DNA of 64,000 nucleotides from Achatina immaculata (Eukaryota > Mollusca > Gastropoda > Stylommatophora > Achatinidae), in NCBI GenBank assembly GCA_009760885.1, contig CM019715.1, positions 21,596,003 through 21,660,002 on the forward strand, read 5' to 3'. The position numbers were made by a program, and so were the translations under genes. Of this stretch, positions 34,476 to 46,309 are shown piece by piece (positions within the stretch are counted from its first letter, which is position 1; each line of letters opens with the position of its first letter). Below the pieces are notes generated by a model, which worked only from the letters and a program-made list of their open reading frames with translations, ran no database searches and had not been told where the DNA came from.

Positions 34476-34654
34476 CTCTTTTTTTCTTTCCAGCTTGCTC
34501 ATCTCCTCCTCCTCCTCCTCCTACTTTTTTTTTCTTCTTTTTCTTGAAATCCTGAGTCCTATATTTGTCATTCCTTCCTACTTCCAGCTCAACACAGGTC
34601 AAATGATGACAGACACGGAATTTCCTATATTGATACACTCCTTGTCTTGTCTTG

Positions 34655-34990
34655 TGGTATCCTCCTGTAATTGCGAGCTGGTGTACTTTGCAGCCGATGC
34701 TGTAGAGATGTTAAGGCACAGCATCGTATCTGCGTGGGAGCTGGCAATGACGGCTACTTTTTCAGTCCCGGAGCACAGCTAAAAACCAGGGGTTGTGCAA
34801 TGCTTCTTTAGCAGATTCCACCACCTTGAGGACTATGGCGATCCCCGCCTCGTTAGCCAGGCTAGGCCTGTTACTAGTGATACCAACTGAGAGGTGGGAC
34901 AGGGTCTTGGTCAGTTATGTTTCGCTAACCCTGACACTAATATATCAGCTATGGGTCGATGATTGCCACATTGGACAGCGTCTTCAGCTC
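34655..34990 (-). mobile_element. DR1 dispersed element, full length
   Basis: Includes both ends: ttgcgagctggtgtactttg at the tail side and cacattggacagcgtcttc at the far side. A good reference copy. Confidence 0.88.
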
Positions 34991-35944
34991 CAGCGATACA
35001 CTCCGTCTATCAAGTATACTTGTATGTTTGTAGTATGTCTCGCTCTGATTTTTAGAAAACAACTGGTCAATGTAGTTTGCCGATCTGATTCCTGCATTTC
35101 CTGATGCCAGATGTTTTTCCACATTAAGACGGTACTCGTACCGTCACATACATCACAAACATCACAAACATCACGCCTAACATCAATTCCGCGTCGCTTG
35201 AATAACTAAAATGCATGTCAAAGATTTAAGTGTCATACAGGGAAGACGGCCTTTCAACTTCGGAAAGGGGAAAAGAAAAGCTTAGAGAAAATAAATCCAA
35301 CAACGTACAGACCTGATGGAGTCATGACCGTTTTAGAGTGCCCGGAATTTATGATGAGTGTTGTATGATTGTTTCGAAACTGTATAAGAACGATTTTGCT
35401 GCTTACAACAGTATGGATAATATTGCCAATAACAGCAATGTCGCGTCTTACAACATTTCTTCTTTCAAGCTTTTTTTTCCTGTATAGAACTTTGGACCAA
35501 CGAAATCTATTCCTCTCTATTCCTTTTTGGTACTTAAATTTAAATACAAATTCTGCTCGCGAAAAGAAGGAATATTCTGTTACAAAACAGCATGGAAACA
35601 CTTTGTGTCTACAAATATTAGCACAAATACTAGATATGACTTTAAATGGCAGGACTAATGTGTTTTGTGATTATTTATACGTAATTTTCATTCTACGATT
35701 AATGCTACGGGTTGTATGTAATCCAGCTATTGTAGATGTAGTGCAAAAAATGTCCAACTGGTGGCCCACGGGGTGCATGTGACCTGCAAGTGCACGAGTT
35801 ATTATGGAAGTGCAATTAATGTGATTAAAATTAACATTTCTTTACTTCAAAACATGTTAAAAAACAATTTTAAAAGATCTGAAAAAGTAATTAAATACAA
35901 TCAGTTCAGCTTCACTTCAAATGTCACACTGTCTCATTTTTATG
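34991..35944. other. Unassigned sequence
   Basis: Two open frames of about 115 and 137 codons overlap on opposite strands (35254-35601 and 35369-35782). Neither resembles a known protein. No repeat is recognised. Confidence 0.3.
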
Positions 35945-36770
35945 TAAGTTGTTAAAAACTAGTTGATTTAGTTGCGCCCCGTTTAAAAAGAAGTTGATTT
36001 AGATGCGACCTGGTAAAAACTAGTTGATTTATATACGGCCAGTTAAAAACTAGTTGATTTATATACGGCCAGTTAAAAACTAGTTGATTTAAATGCAGCC
36101 CGATAAAAACTAGTTGATTTATATACGGCCTGGTAAAAATTATTTGATTTATATACGGTCTGACAAAAATTTGTTGATTTATGTACATTATATCCATCAT
36201 CATCATCGCCTTTCACTCCCTTGAGAGCATAGGCCACCGATAAAGGCTCTCCAGTCATCCCTGTTCTTAGAATTATTCTCTGCTTCCTTCCATGTGTATC
36301 CCTTATCTCTGAGCACTGTTATAATTTCTCTTCTCCAAGTAAGTCTAGATCTTCCTCGTTTTCTATTTCCTTGAGGATTCCATGTCAGTGCCTGTCTTGC
36401 TATGTTGGTGTCGGGTTTTCTCAGAGCATGGCCAATCCACCTCCATTTCCTAGACATGATTTGTAGGTTCATAGGTTCTTGTCCTGCCCTTTCCCAGACC
36501 TCCTCGTTCCTGATCTTGTCCTACCACTTAATGTTTAAAATCCTCCTCAAACAGTAGTTCATTAATGTTTGTATCCTCTGTTATATTGTCTTGGTCAAAA
36601 GTCTCTGAACCATATAACAGGACAGTCTTTATGTTTGTATTGAAAAGCCTAAGTTTGGTTCTTGTTTTGATGTTCTTAGATGACCATATTTTGTTAAGTT
36701 GGATAAATGCTGTCCTGGCCTTGGTTATTCTAGCTTTAACATCCTTTTCTGTTCCCCCGTATTTAACCAT

Positions 36771-37191
36771 TCATTCATTTATTCATTTGCATGTCCCGTG
36801 CGGAACTTTGCCTCCCTAACAGCACTCCGGTAGGTCTCTCGGTTGTGAGCAAGATGACCTGCTGCTGATGCATCCATTTGCAGATAAACGATGTCTTGCA
36901 ACCATCTTCGCCTTGGTCTTCTTCTCTTTCTTTTTCCCATTATGTACCTTTCCAAAACTGTGTTCTCTAGATTATCATGACGTTTAACGTGTCCAAAATA
37001 TTAACGTTTTCTCTGTTTAATACTCTTTACTAGCCAACCCTCTTCAGTACTGAGTTCTTGTAATATGGATATATTTGTTATTTTTTCTGTCCATGATATT
37101 TGAAGAACTATTCTGTAGCTATTACATTCAAAGGCATGTATATGTTTCTCAGGTGTTTTGTTAAGTGTCCAGGTCTCACAGACATATGTTA
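36771..37191 (-). mobile_element. LINE-B 3' fragment nested in LINE-A
   Basis: 421 bp. Perfect 10-bp duplication, atttaaccat, at 36761-36770 and 37192-37201. LINE-A reads on from VEEVEYFTYLGSI to the downstream region when the fragment is removed. Confidence 0.92.
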
Positions 37192-38562
37192 ATTTAACCA
37201 TTATGCTGCCTAAATATGTGAAATACTCTACTTCCTCAACTGGTACTTCATAATTACCATGAGGCTGTTGCTAGCACTATTACTTTTCATTATCTTTGTT
37301 TTTTTGTTTTTGTCTGTTAATATGTAGTCCCAGTTTAGCTGAATTCTTGCTTAAGATCTGAAGTTTCTCTTGCATTTGTGTGTGGCTGTTTGCCAGAAGT
37401 GCCACATCATCTGCAAAGTCAAGATCTTCCAATTGGTTCCATAATGTCCATTGTATCCCATTTCTTTTTCTTTGTGTTGTAGTTTTCATGATCCAATTAA
37501 TTGCTGGAAGAAATAGGAATGGTGATAGCAAACATCCCTGCTGCACGCCTGTTTCCACTTTAAAACTTTCTATGAGAGTTCCTCCATGCACAATTCTACA
37601 AATTGTTCCCTCATATATGGTCTTTATAAGCTTTGTTATCTTGGCTGAGATACCATAGTGTTCCAGTAGTTTTCATAGCATTCTATGATCTAAACTATCA
37701 AATGCCTTCTCATAATCAATGAATGTAACCAACAGTGAAGAATTCCACTCCCTTGACTGTTCTACTATTATTCACATTGTAGCAATGTGGTCAGTACAGG
37801 ATCTTCCTTGCCTGAAACCTGCTTGCTCTTCTCTTAGTTTACTATCTACTGATGTTTTAATTCTATTTAGCAAAATCCCGCTGAAGACCTTGCTGGGTAT
37901 TGAGAGCAGGGAGATACCTCTATACTTCTTACATTCTAATAGATCTCTTTTCTTAGGTAGTTTTATAAATTGGGCCTCCTTCCAGCCATCTGGGACCTTC
38001 TCTTCTTCCAAAATCCTGTTAAATAATAAGAGTAGTATTTCTATTGTTATTTCTTTCTTCGCTAAGAGCACTTCTGCTACAATTCCATCTGGACCCGGTG
38101 CCTTATTTCTCTTCAACTCTGAGATATCGTGTTCGATTTCGGCCTTGCTGGTTGGTTCTACACTGATGTCTAGAGTATTCTCTGCTGCTGATATCTCCTC
38201 TGTTTCTGTTGGTGCTGGCCTATTTAGGATTCCGCTGAAGTATTCCACCCATCTTTGCATCTGCTCTTCTACCGAAATTACTACCTTATCTTCCTTGTTT
38301 TTGATGGGATTTTCTATCCTACATGGTCTATTTGTTAACGTCTTGGTGATTTCATACAGAGCTCTCATATTGTTTGTACCTTCTGCCTGTCCTGCTATAT
38401 TATCAAATCATATTGTCTGTCTTTCTTTACTCTTTTCCTAACCTCTTTATGGGCCAAATTGTATTCTATTTGAGCTGAGGCCTTTGCTCCTCTTGTTTTA
38501 CTGTCATTTATTTGTGCTTTCATTTCTGTCCTTCTGTCTATCTTCTTTAGTGTTTCTAATGT

Positions 38563-39737
38563 CTTCTTCTTCTTCGTTCGCTTCTAGCACCAAGATCGCC
38601 CCGTGATCCTGCTGATTTTACTCATGTGGTCCTCGATATGTCCCGTGGTCCCCGAGAGGATCACAAGAGATTCAGAGTATCGCGGGGCTTGGGGCTGAAT
38701 TCTTGGTGGGTCGCAGAAGCGGGATTGCGTGACTCTGTGGTTTTCGTTGCATCAGTTTAATCTAGAGTTGGAGTTTCTCACCGGAAAACCTCGACGTGTT
38801 TTGGATATCAGCATATCCCCACTGGGTGAGAGGTGGTAGCCCATCCAGCCTAGAGTTGGACTTTCTCACCGGAAAACCTCGACGTGTTGTGGGATACCCG
38901 TGTATCCCCGTCGGGTGAGAGGTGGTTGCCCACCCAGTCCAGTGTTGGACTTTCTCACCGGAAAATTAAGATACGCATACATCCCCGCCGTGTGAGAGGT
39001 AGTTGCCTATCTAGACTGCCCTGGTCCAGTGTCTCCGACTTCAGCATTTTGTGGTTGTGGCCGCTACCTTTCCTAGTTGTGACCAGGACGGAGCTTTTGC
39101 CCAGGAGGACGAATCCTTGCCACTAGTAAGTTTCACCCCTGGTTTGAGCCGGTTTAGGCGTATTATACCAGTATGGGCGTGTTTAGGTCGTGGCCGACTT
39201 CTAGAGCGGAGGTACCGTGACAAGAGTAATCATCAAGTTTCACCCCTAGGTTAAGTCTATTTAGGCATATTTCACCAGTATGGGTGTAGAATGGACGTGG
39301 CCGGCCTCTAGAGCAGAGGTGCCGTGATTTGAGTAGTACTGACCTCGATACTACTGGTTACTTCACTTAATCCTTTCCTTCACCATTTCCACGGCGGCTT
39401 TCGCGGCAACCCTAGTCGCGTTGTTCTTCCTTGGCCGGGAGGAGTTTCCCCCCACGCACGGCAGCTGAAGAATCTCGCCAGCACCTGATTTTCTGAGTTT
39501 TCCTTCTCCTAGATGAGGTGCTAAACAAGACTCTCATCTACCCAAAACGTCTGATTTTCAGGCGCAAGATATTCGCCTTTGCCCTTTCTCCTGTCAATTT
39601 GAACAGTTCCGCCACGAGAAGGCCAGGAGCTGGACTCGGACTGTTAGAGGCTATTTGAGACGCACGCCTTGGAGACATTTAATTGAAGTAGACAACATAT
39701 CCCCACCCCACCTCCGGCTATTACAGTCTTTAGAACC
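38563..39737 (-). mobile_element. 1.2-kb non-autonomous GAA-tailed element nested in LINE-A
   Basis: 1175 bp, no long frame. Tail (GAA)n, seen as cttcttcttcttcg at the left. It contains three tandem 88-90-bp units (38762-39015), each with tttctcaccggaaaa and a gggtgagaggtgg block that can pair with it. It also contains two related segments around tttcacccct (39129, 39238). Flanked by tgtttctaatgt (38551-38562) and tgtttccaatgt (39738-39749). Confidence 0.85.
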
Positions 39738-40863
39738 TGTTTCCAATGTAATGCACTCCTTGTGCTGAAGTTTCTTAAATCCCACTGTCTCTTCCCATGA
39801 TTTGCTCCACATTTCTTTAGCACTATTCCACACAATGTTCATATTTGGTGTATCTTCTTCGTATAACTCCTGCAGAACCTGAAATCTGTTGCTCAGTTTC
39901 AGTTTAAAGTTTTTTGCGAATTTTGGGTCTTCCAACAGTACTGTATTATGTCTTTTCCTTGCCATGTCTGTTTTGTGGTGCTTCTTCAGTTTCATTCTCA
40001 GTTTAGCTATCAGTAGGTGGTGGTCAGACCTGGTTCTCAGTGACATGATCTGGAGATACCCACGTAGCTTTGTGTATAGTTATATGTGGAAATATACTTC
40101 CTCCATAGACAAGGTTGTTGAGCATGCATAGATCTGATAGCCTTTCTCCATTTTCTTTCATTATTCCTAATCCATTTTGACCCATTACTTTCTCATAACA
40201 TGTGTTGACCTTACCTACCTTCACATTGATGTCCCCCATTAGAACTGTTATGTGTTTGTTGTCTTGTTGGTCTAGGATTTCCTGCAATGTGTTGTAGAAT
40301 TCATCCTTTACTATCTCTTCTGTATCATTTGTTGGCGGGTATACCTGGATGATATTCAACTTAATATCCTTCTTTGTTGAGAAGCAGGCTGTAATTATCC
40401 TTGAGCTAACTGCCTCCAGCTTATCAATGCTCTCTGGGACTCTCTGGATAGCATTAGTGCCACGCCCTCTGAGTGTGTTGCATCTAGGTTTTGGTGACCT
40501 GAATATAGGATTGTCTCCCCTGTTGCTAGTCTAAGCTTACCTGTTCCTGTCCAGTGTGTTTCGCTCAGCCCCAGTATCTTTATATTATGTCTATTCATTT
40601 CCCTCACTATCACGGCTATCATACATTGTTCTAACATTCCAACATGCAGTGATAAAAGGTGTCCTGGTACTCAGTGGGATGTCAGTTATGCAGCTTCCTT
40701 TCAGCTTTGACTGCACAACATCATGCGCTCTGTTATCAGAGTCCCTTCCTTTTCCAAGACAAAGTTTCCTGGTTTTCCTCTCCATGTTTCTGAAACGATC
40801 TGGTTTGTTTTGTTTATTTATTTATTTATTTTTGGACAGAGAACAGGTCTTGATTTATATACG

Positions 40864-41358
40864 TCATCATCATCAGGTGCCGTGCCGATTGGCGTTGGCT
40901 ATTATATGCTTTTCCAGAGTACACGATCCTTCATGCAGGCCATCAGCTCAGTTGGTGATCTCCTCTCACACCATCCCATCAGACTGTATCATTTCTCTCG
41001 GTCTTTCTATCGATTTTCTTCCCTCTATTTTTCCTGTTGTTATAATATTTTCAATGCTCCCTTTTCTCATTGCATGTCTTATGAAAGTACATTGTCTCTC
41101 TCTTAATTTTTTGACAAGATTTTTTTTTTTATCTCTCCAGCTCTTCTCATACATTCTTCATTAGTTATTTTTGGTGTCCAGGAGATTCGCAACATTCTTC
41201 TAATAAACCACATTTCTGCTGCTTCCAATGATTTTTGTGCAGACCTGCCTATTGTCCATGATTCACTTCCATATAATAAGACAGGTTCAATATAGCATTT
41301 TAGGACTCGTTTTCTAACATTCATTGATAACGATGTGTTGCATAATATGTTTCTCATT
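40864..41358 (-). mobile_element. LINE-C 3' fragment in the 30-bp satellite
   Basis: Tail catcatcatcagg at the left; 5' truncation after NMRNILCNTSLSMN-type coding. Flanked by ttgatttatatacg (40850-40863) and the diverged ttcaattgtatacg (41359-41372). Confidence 0.82.
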
Positions 41359-41590
41359 TTCAATTGTATACGGCCTGGTAAAAATTAGTTGATTTATATA
41401 CTGCCTGAGAAAAACTAGTTGATTTATTATATACGGCCTGGTATAAATTAATTGATTTATATACGGCCCCGGTAAGAACTAGTTGATTTAGATGCCGCCT
41501 GGTAAACAATTTAGATGCGGTCAGGTAAAAACTATTTGATTTAGTTGCGGCCCAGTAAAAACTAATTGATTTAAGTGTGGCTCGTCACTC

Positions 41591-41984
41591 AGTTCCTGGG
41601 TACAGTTGCAGACCTGGAGGTCACCCTAAATAAAGTACATTATTGTTTACAATGCTGCTTCTTGCATCTGTTTCTTTTTAATTAGTATGCCTTCGTTGTA
41701 TTAAAGAGGGTAATTATTTCTTTTATCAAAGAAGCTTTTTTGTTATATTATGCAATATTTGTGTTTGTTATTTCAAAGAAGTTGTATGCTGTTTTTTGAG
41801 TGAAGCTTTTTTTTTTTTTTCTAAATGGAAAGTAAGCCTTTCTTGTATCACATGCATCACAAGGTCCTCTGGATTTCGGAAGTTGTTTCTTCCATTGCTT
41901 AGGTAAAGTGTTGGTGCTTTCTTCGTGGATGAAACATCCATCTTCTTCTCTGTTTCTTTGTTCAGTTGTTTGTTTGTTTGCTTT
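41591..41984. other. Unassigned AT-rich sequence
   Basis: T-rich with homopolymer runs. Nothing is recognised. Confidence 0.35.
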
Positions 41985-42243
41985 TTAAGTGACCAAGACC
42001 CTGTCCCTCCTCTCCGTTGGTACCCCCCAGTAACAGGCCTAGTCTGATTAATAGGGCAGGGATAGCCATAGTCTCTTTCCCTCCTCTCCCCCCCCCCCCA
42101 TGGCAGTGAAATCTGCTAAAGAAGTACTGTACACATCTTCCACTCATGGGCCCCAAAAAAAAAAAAAAACGACGTAACTCGCTCCCAATCCGCCATGACG
42201 CTGTGCCTCAACATCTTCGCTGCATCGGCTGTAAAGTCGCAGT
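41985..42243 (+). mobile_element. DR1 dispersed element
   Basis: Blocks gaccaagaccctgtccc, ctccgttggtacccccc and gcatcggctgtaaag are present, with A14 and C10 runs inside. Confidence 0.85.
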
Positions 42244-42394
42244 TCCTAGAAGAAGAGAAGAAGAAGAAGATGAATAAGAAGAAGAAAAAGAAGAAGAAGA
42301 GAAGAAGAGGAAGGATTAGAAGAAGAAGAAGAAGAAGAAGAAGAAGAAGAAGAAGAAGAAAAAGAAGAAGAAGAAGAGGAAGGATTCGAAGGAG

Positions 42395-42429
<35 letters not shown>

Positions 42430-42541
42430 AGAAGAAGTAGAAGAATAAGAAGAAGAAGTAGAAGAATAAGAAGAAGAAGAAGCAGCAGAAGAAGAAGAAG
42501 AAGAAGAAGAAGAGAAGAAGAAGAAGAAGAAGAAGAAGAAG
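42244..42541 (+). repeat. (AAG)n tract, about 300 bp
   Basis: Starts exactly at the DR1 3' end, where other DR1 copies carry a short GAA tail. Open frames of poly-Lys/Arg, poly-Ser/Leu and similar are artefacts. Confidence 0.95.
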
Positions 42542-42598
42542 CTCCACAAGTTTTCTTCAATTTCCAACATGAAAAAAAGATGCCGTGTTTGTAAAATC

Positions 42599-42689
<91 letters not shown>

Positions 42690-42900
42690 GCTTGTCGGTG
42701 ATTGTCAGATACTTTAAAATGCTTGTCAGTGATTATCAGATCAAAATGCTTGATTATCAGATACTGTAAAATGCTTCTTTATGATTATCAGACACTGTAA
42801 AATGCTTGTCTGTGATTATCTGATACTGTGAAATGCTTGTTAGTGATTATCAAATACTGTAAAATGCTTGCCAACGACATCAGATGCTATAAAATGCCAT
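42599..42900 (+). repeat. (TCTA)n followed by a 31-bp minisatellite
   Basis: About 23 tetranucleotides (42599-42690), then six to seven copies of a unit with gtgattatcagatactgt and aaaatgctt. Confidence 0.92.
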
Positions 42901-43004
42901 CCATTCGTGGAATGTCCACAAGGATTTTGATGGTCATTTCTTTTCAATTTTCCGTAGGTCATTTCTTTTCACTTTGTAGGGAATGCTGTTATCTCCTGGA
43001 GGCA

Positions 43005-43290
43005 CCTAGAGGATGTAGTGCTGATGTCCACAGACCAGAGATTGATGTGGTCAGCATCACACCAGCCAGCCTTTCCTTTCCAGTTCTACACCTGGAAGAC
43101 CGAGGCACTTCCAGCCCAGATCCAAAGCACCAATTTTGGTCATGAGAGACACATTTTTCACGAGAGACGACTTCGTCATAAGATACCACTTCGTCATGAG
43201 AGATCACTTCGTCATGGGAGACACCTTTATCATGAGAGACCACATCGTCATGAAAGACACCTTCGTCATGAGACACTTTCGTCATGAGAG
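43005..43290 (-). mobile_element. SINE body fragment running into an 18-bp array
   Basis: gatgtggtcagcatcac and cctttcctttcc match the SINE body at 5200-5235. The adjacent array (43137-43290, about 8 copies, catgagagaccacttcgt) resembles the SINE head (catgagagaccagtgc, then ccacttcgcc). Confidence 0.6.
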
Positions 43291-43399
43291 GCTAGTAACA
43301 CAAACAGCTCCTCTACTCAGATGCCCTAATAATTTGTGGTGAGAGAACCCATTTATATTTTTAACAAATATTTATCTATTCATTCTTAGTTAGTATGTG

Positions 43400-43465
<66 letters not shown>

Positions 43466-43671
43466 TAGTGTACAACTGATGAAACCACACAAAGCTTCTT
43501 GCTCCCTATTTGAAATGCTAAGTGTGAACATTGTGGACATAAAAGCTAAAAGGCAGGCTCAAAACTGAAGAATATTTTATGTTCTAGAACGCACCTGTAT
43601 TCAGGTATGCTTTTGACAAATTTTTTTCTTTAATTAGTGCATTGTTATTAGCCAGGAAATATGAAGTGCCG
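43291..43671. other. Unassigned sequence with (GA)n
   Basis: (GA)n at 43406-43461. Otherwise nothing is recognised. Confidence 0.5.
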
Positions 43672-44170
43672 TTGATCTCTGTGTGGTTTGGCTGAATGTT
43701 GATCTCTGTGTGGTTTAGCTGATTGTTGGTCTCTACGTGGTTTGACTGTTCGTTGATCTCTGTGTGGTTTGGCTGTTTGTTGATCTCTGTGTGGTTTGAC
43801 TGATTGTTGGTCTCTGTGTGGTTTGGCTGTTTGTTGATCTCTGTGTGGTTTGGCTGATTGTTGATCTCTATGTGGTTTGGTTGAATGTTGATCTCTGTAT
43901 GGTTTGGTTAGTCGCTAATCTCTGGGTTTATTAGTCACCAGTCTCTGGTTTGGTTGGTCATTGATCTCTGGTTTGGTTGGTCGTTGATCTCTGGTTTGTT
44001 AGGTCGTTGATCTCTGGTTTGTTTGGTTGTTGATCTCTGGTTTGGTTGGTCGTTGATCTCTGGTTTGTTTGGTCGTTGATCTCTGGTTTGGTTGTTGACC
44101 TCTGGTTTGGTTGGTCGTTGATCTCTGGTTTGTTTGGTCGTTGATCTCTGGTTTGTTTGGTTGTTGATTG
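43672..44170 (+). repeat. 27-bp then 23-bp related minisatellites
   Basis: The left half repeats gttgatctctgtgtggtttg plus a 7-bp spacer (about 8 copies). The right half is a shortened unit, gttgatctctggtttggtt (about 11 copies). The change of period is abrupt near 43915. Confidence 0.93.
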
Positions 44171-44720
44171 CTGTGTTATTTGGAATATCGGTTCTCCGTA
44201 GCCGATGTCGTGATGAAGATCTTGAAAAGACTAGTATATAGGGTGTTTAGGGTCAGACATCTATATCGCTTCTTCTTCTTCTTCTTGTGTCTTTGACCGT
44301 TGCCTTGTAATCGATGTGTGGCGAACTCTTGAGGGAAACAGCTCTCCATTTACAGGAGGGGAAAGGTTAAAGACGTAGCTCCAACTTTTATGATGGATCC
44401 GACAAGCCCGTTTCTGGCTATGATTTATCTTCATGACCTACGGGCAAAATCCCTCTTCTATTAGCCGATCTAAAGTGAACCTCGGCCTGTTTTATGGAGA
44501 ACATTCACTGGATGTTGGAGAGGCTTATAGTAACTTTTGATTCTACTGACTGTGAGAACCTCTGCTGTGTCCTCTTCCTCAGCCACCCAGAACTCTTTGA
44601 TCTTTGCTTTAATAAAGGTTCTCAGAAGAGTTATAGTCAGAATGTGAGTAGACTTTATCTATCTATTCCTTCTTTCTTTCTTGCTTTCTTTCTTGCTTTC
44701 TTTTTTTCCTTTCTTTCTTC
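44171..44720. other. Unassigned sequence
   Basis: Contains (TTC)n at about 44271-44286. No gene is recognised. Confidence 0.35.
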
Positions 44721-44726
44721 TTATTC

Positions 44727-44731
44727 TTCAT

Positions 44732-44764
<33 letters not shown>

Positions 44765-44786
44765 TTACTACTACTACTACTACTAT

Positions 44787-44836
<50 letters not shown>
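44727..44836 (+). repeat. (TAC)n microsatellite
   Basis: About 36 CTA/TAC triplets with two ATT interruptions. Confidence 0.97.
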
Positions 44837-44849
44837 TCTCCCTAGGACT

Positions 44850-45550
44850 GAGAACATGAAGTTCTTTTGCAGTGGGTCCTGTTTATTATACTGGATGTGA
44901 AGTGATTTTTTTCAGTCCATGATTGGAGGGTAAAACGCAGTTGGTGTGCGATACTTTTCTAACAAACTTAACCACCTTGGGGACTAAGGCTATCCCTGTC
45001 CCGTTATCCAGGCTAGGCTTGTTTCTGAAGGTACCAAAGGAGAAGTGAGACAGAGTCTAAACAAAGGCTATCCTTGTCCCGTTATCCAGGCTAGGCTTGT
45101 TTCTGAAGGTACCAAGTGAGAGGTGAGACAGAGTCTAAACAAAGGCTATCCTTGTCCCGTTATCCAGGCTATCCCTGTTTCTGAAAGTACTAAGTGAGAG
45201 GTGAGACAGGGTCTAAACAAAGGCTATCCTTGTCCCGTTATCCAGGCTATCCCTGTTTCTGAAAGTACCAAGTGAGAGGTGAGACAGGGTCTAAACAAAG
45301 GCTATCCTTGTCCCGTTATCCAGGCTATCCCTGTTTCTGAAAGTACCAAGTGAGAGGTGAGACAGAGTCTAAACAAAGGCTATCCTTGTCCCGTTATCCA
45401 GGCTATCCCTGTTTCTGAAGGTACCAAGTGAGAGGTGAGACAGGGTCTAAACAAAGGCTATCCCTGTCCCTTTATCCAGGCTAGGGGAGGTACTAATGGA
45501 GAGGTAGGACAGGATCTTGGTCAGCTGTGACTGACCAACCCTGACGCTCG
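44850..45550 (-). mobile_element. DR1 copy with internal 78-bp tandem amplification
   Basis: DR1 flanks at 44850-44985 and 45483-45550 enclose six to seven 78-bp units (44984-45482) made of DR1 interior (ccgttatccaggctatccc, gtaccaagtgagaggtgag, cagggtctaaac). Confidence 0.88.
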
Positions 45551-45699
45551 CTGTAGCTCTTAAAGCTCTTTAATAATTCTACATAAATTCAAAACTATGC
45601 GCTATTATAAATTTATATAGAGACTAAATAGTCTTTTATTATATTTTTATGAAAAAAAAAGAAAACTGTCTGTCATAAGCTGTATACACACCACATCTA

Positions 45700-45858
45700 A
45701 GATCCATACACTTTATACAAGGAAAAGGCCCCGGGATCCACCCAGCCTCTAATAACGGGTACCAGAGAAATCTGGGACGGTAAATGCGACCAGGCGTGAT
45801 ACTGACCACATCAGACTTTCATGTGCCGAAGGTCATGGAAATACAGACCTAACTTCGT

Positions 45859-45860
<2 letters not shown>
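45700..45860 (+). mobile_element. SINE fragment
   Basis: Body blocks gggtaccagagaaatctggg and gaccaggcgtgatactgac match the reverse complement of the SINE at 5103-5366. The head is missing. Confidence 0.65.
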
Positions 45861-45901
<41 letters not shown>

Positions 45902-46145
45902 AACCTTAAGTGTCCAGGGCACATGGGGCTTCCGCAAAGGGTTTTCCACAAATGCCTGTCCTTTGCCTTTTTTTCTGCTCTTGCCCAGGTGAGCCCTCTA
46001 TTGCTCACCATCCTTTCTGTTGTTCTTCTCCATGTCTCTTGTGGTCTACCCTTACTTCTGTTCCCCTGTTGTGTCCATCTTAGTGCTATTTTTGGCAGTG
46101 AGTTGTCAGTCATTCAGAGCACATGTCCCAATCATCGCCAGCGTC
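45861..46145 (-). mobile_element. LINE-I 3' fragment with (GA)n tail
   Basis: Minus frame: LRWTQQGNRSKGRPQETWRR, then RGLTWARAEKKAKDRHLWK. This is the C-terminal motif common in invertebrate LINE ORFs. The adjoining (CT)n at 45861-45899 may be the tail. Confidence 0.75.
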
Positions 46146-46309
46146 TTTCCTCAATAGGAAAAAAAAACCCTATCAGACTGCCACAGAAACTTCGTAGCTC
46201 TAAAATGGCTTAATTGCTCGGAAACAAATATCTTACCTTTACTTTTACATTTTATAAATGCAACGGTTTCTAAATTTTCTATAAAAAAGATATTGTAAAT
46301 AGGACATAA

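Larger units (their letters stand above)
36187..40849 (-). mobile_element. LINE-A, near full length, with two nested insertions
   Basis: Encodes, in minus order, an APE-type endonuclease (ACWNVRTMYDS, ILGLSETHWTGTG, VLMGDINVKVG; 40700-39750), then reverse transcriptase (APGPDGIVAEVL at about 38090, VQQGCLLSPFLF, LDFADDVALLAN at about 37395-37430), then a basic C-terminus and a (GAT)n tail. Without its inserts it is about 3.05 kb, consistent with RTE-like LINEs; clade inferred. It is flanked by ttgatttatgtac (36174-36186) and ttgatttatatac (40850-40862). Frame breaks and inserts make it inactive. Confidence 0.88.
35945..41590 (+). repeat. 30-bp satellite array, two arms split by retrotransposons
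   Basis: Arms at 35945-36186 (about 8 copies) and 41359-41590 (about 7 copies). They share the unit taaaaactagttgattta with tatacggcc. A 14-bp remnant, ttgatttatatacg, also sits between LINE-A and LINE-C at 40850-40863, so this was once a single array. Confidence 0.9.

Noticed and set aside
37719..38441. 240-codon plus-strand frame
   Set aside because: Antisense shadow of the LINE-A reverse transcriptase.
42116..42570. Poly-Leu/Phe/Ser and poly-Lys/Arg frames
   Set aside because: AAG microsatellite.
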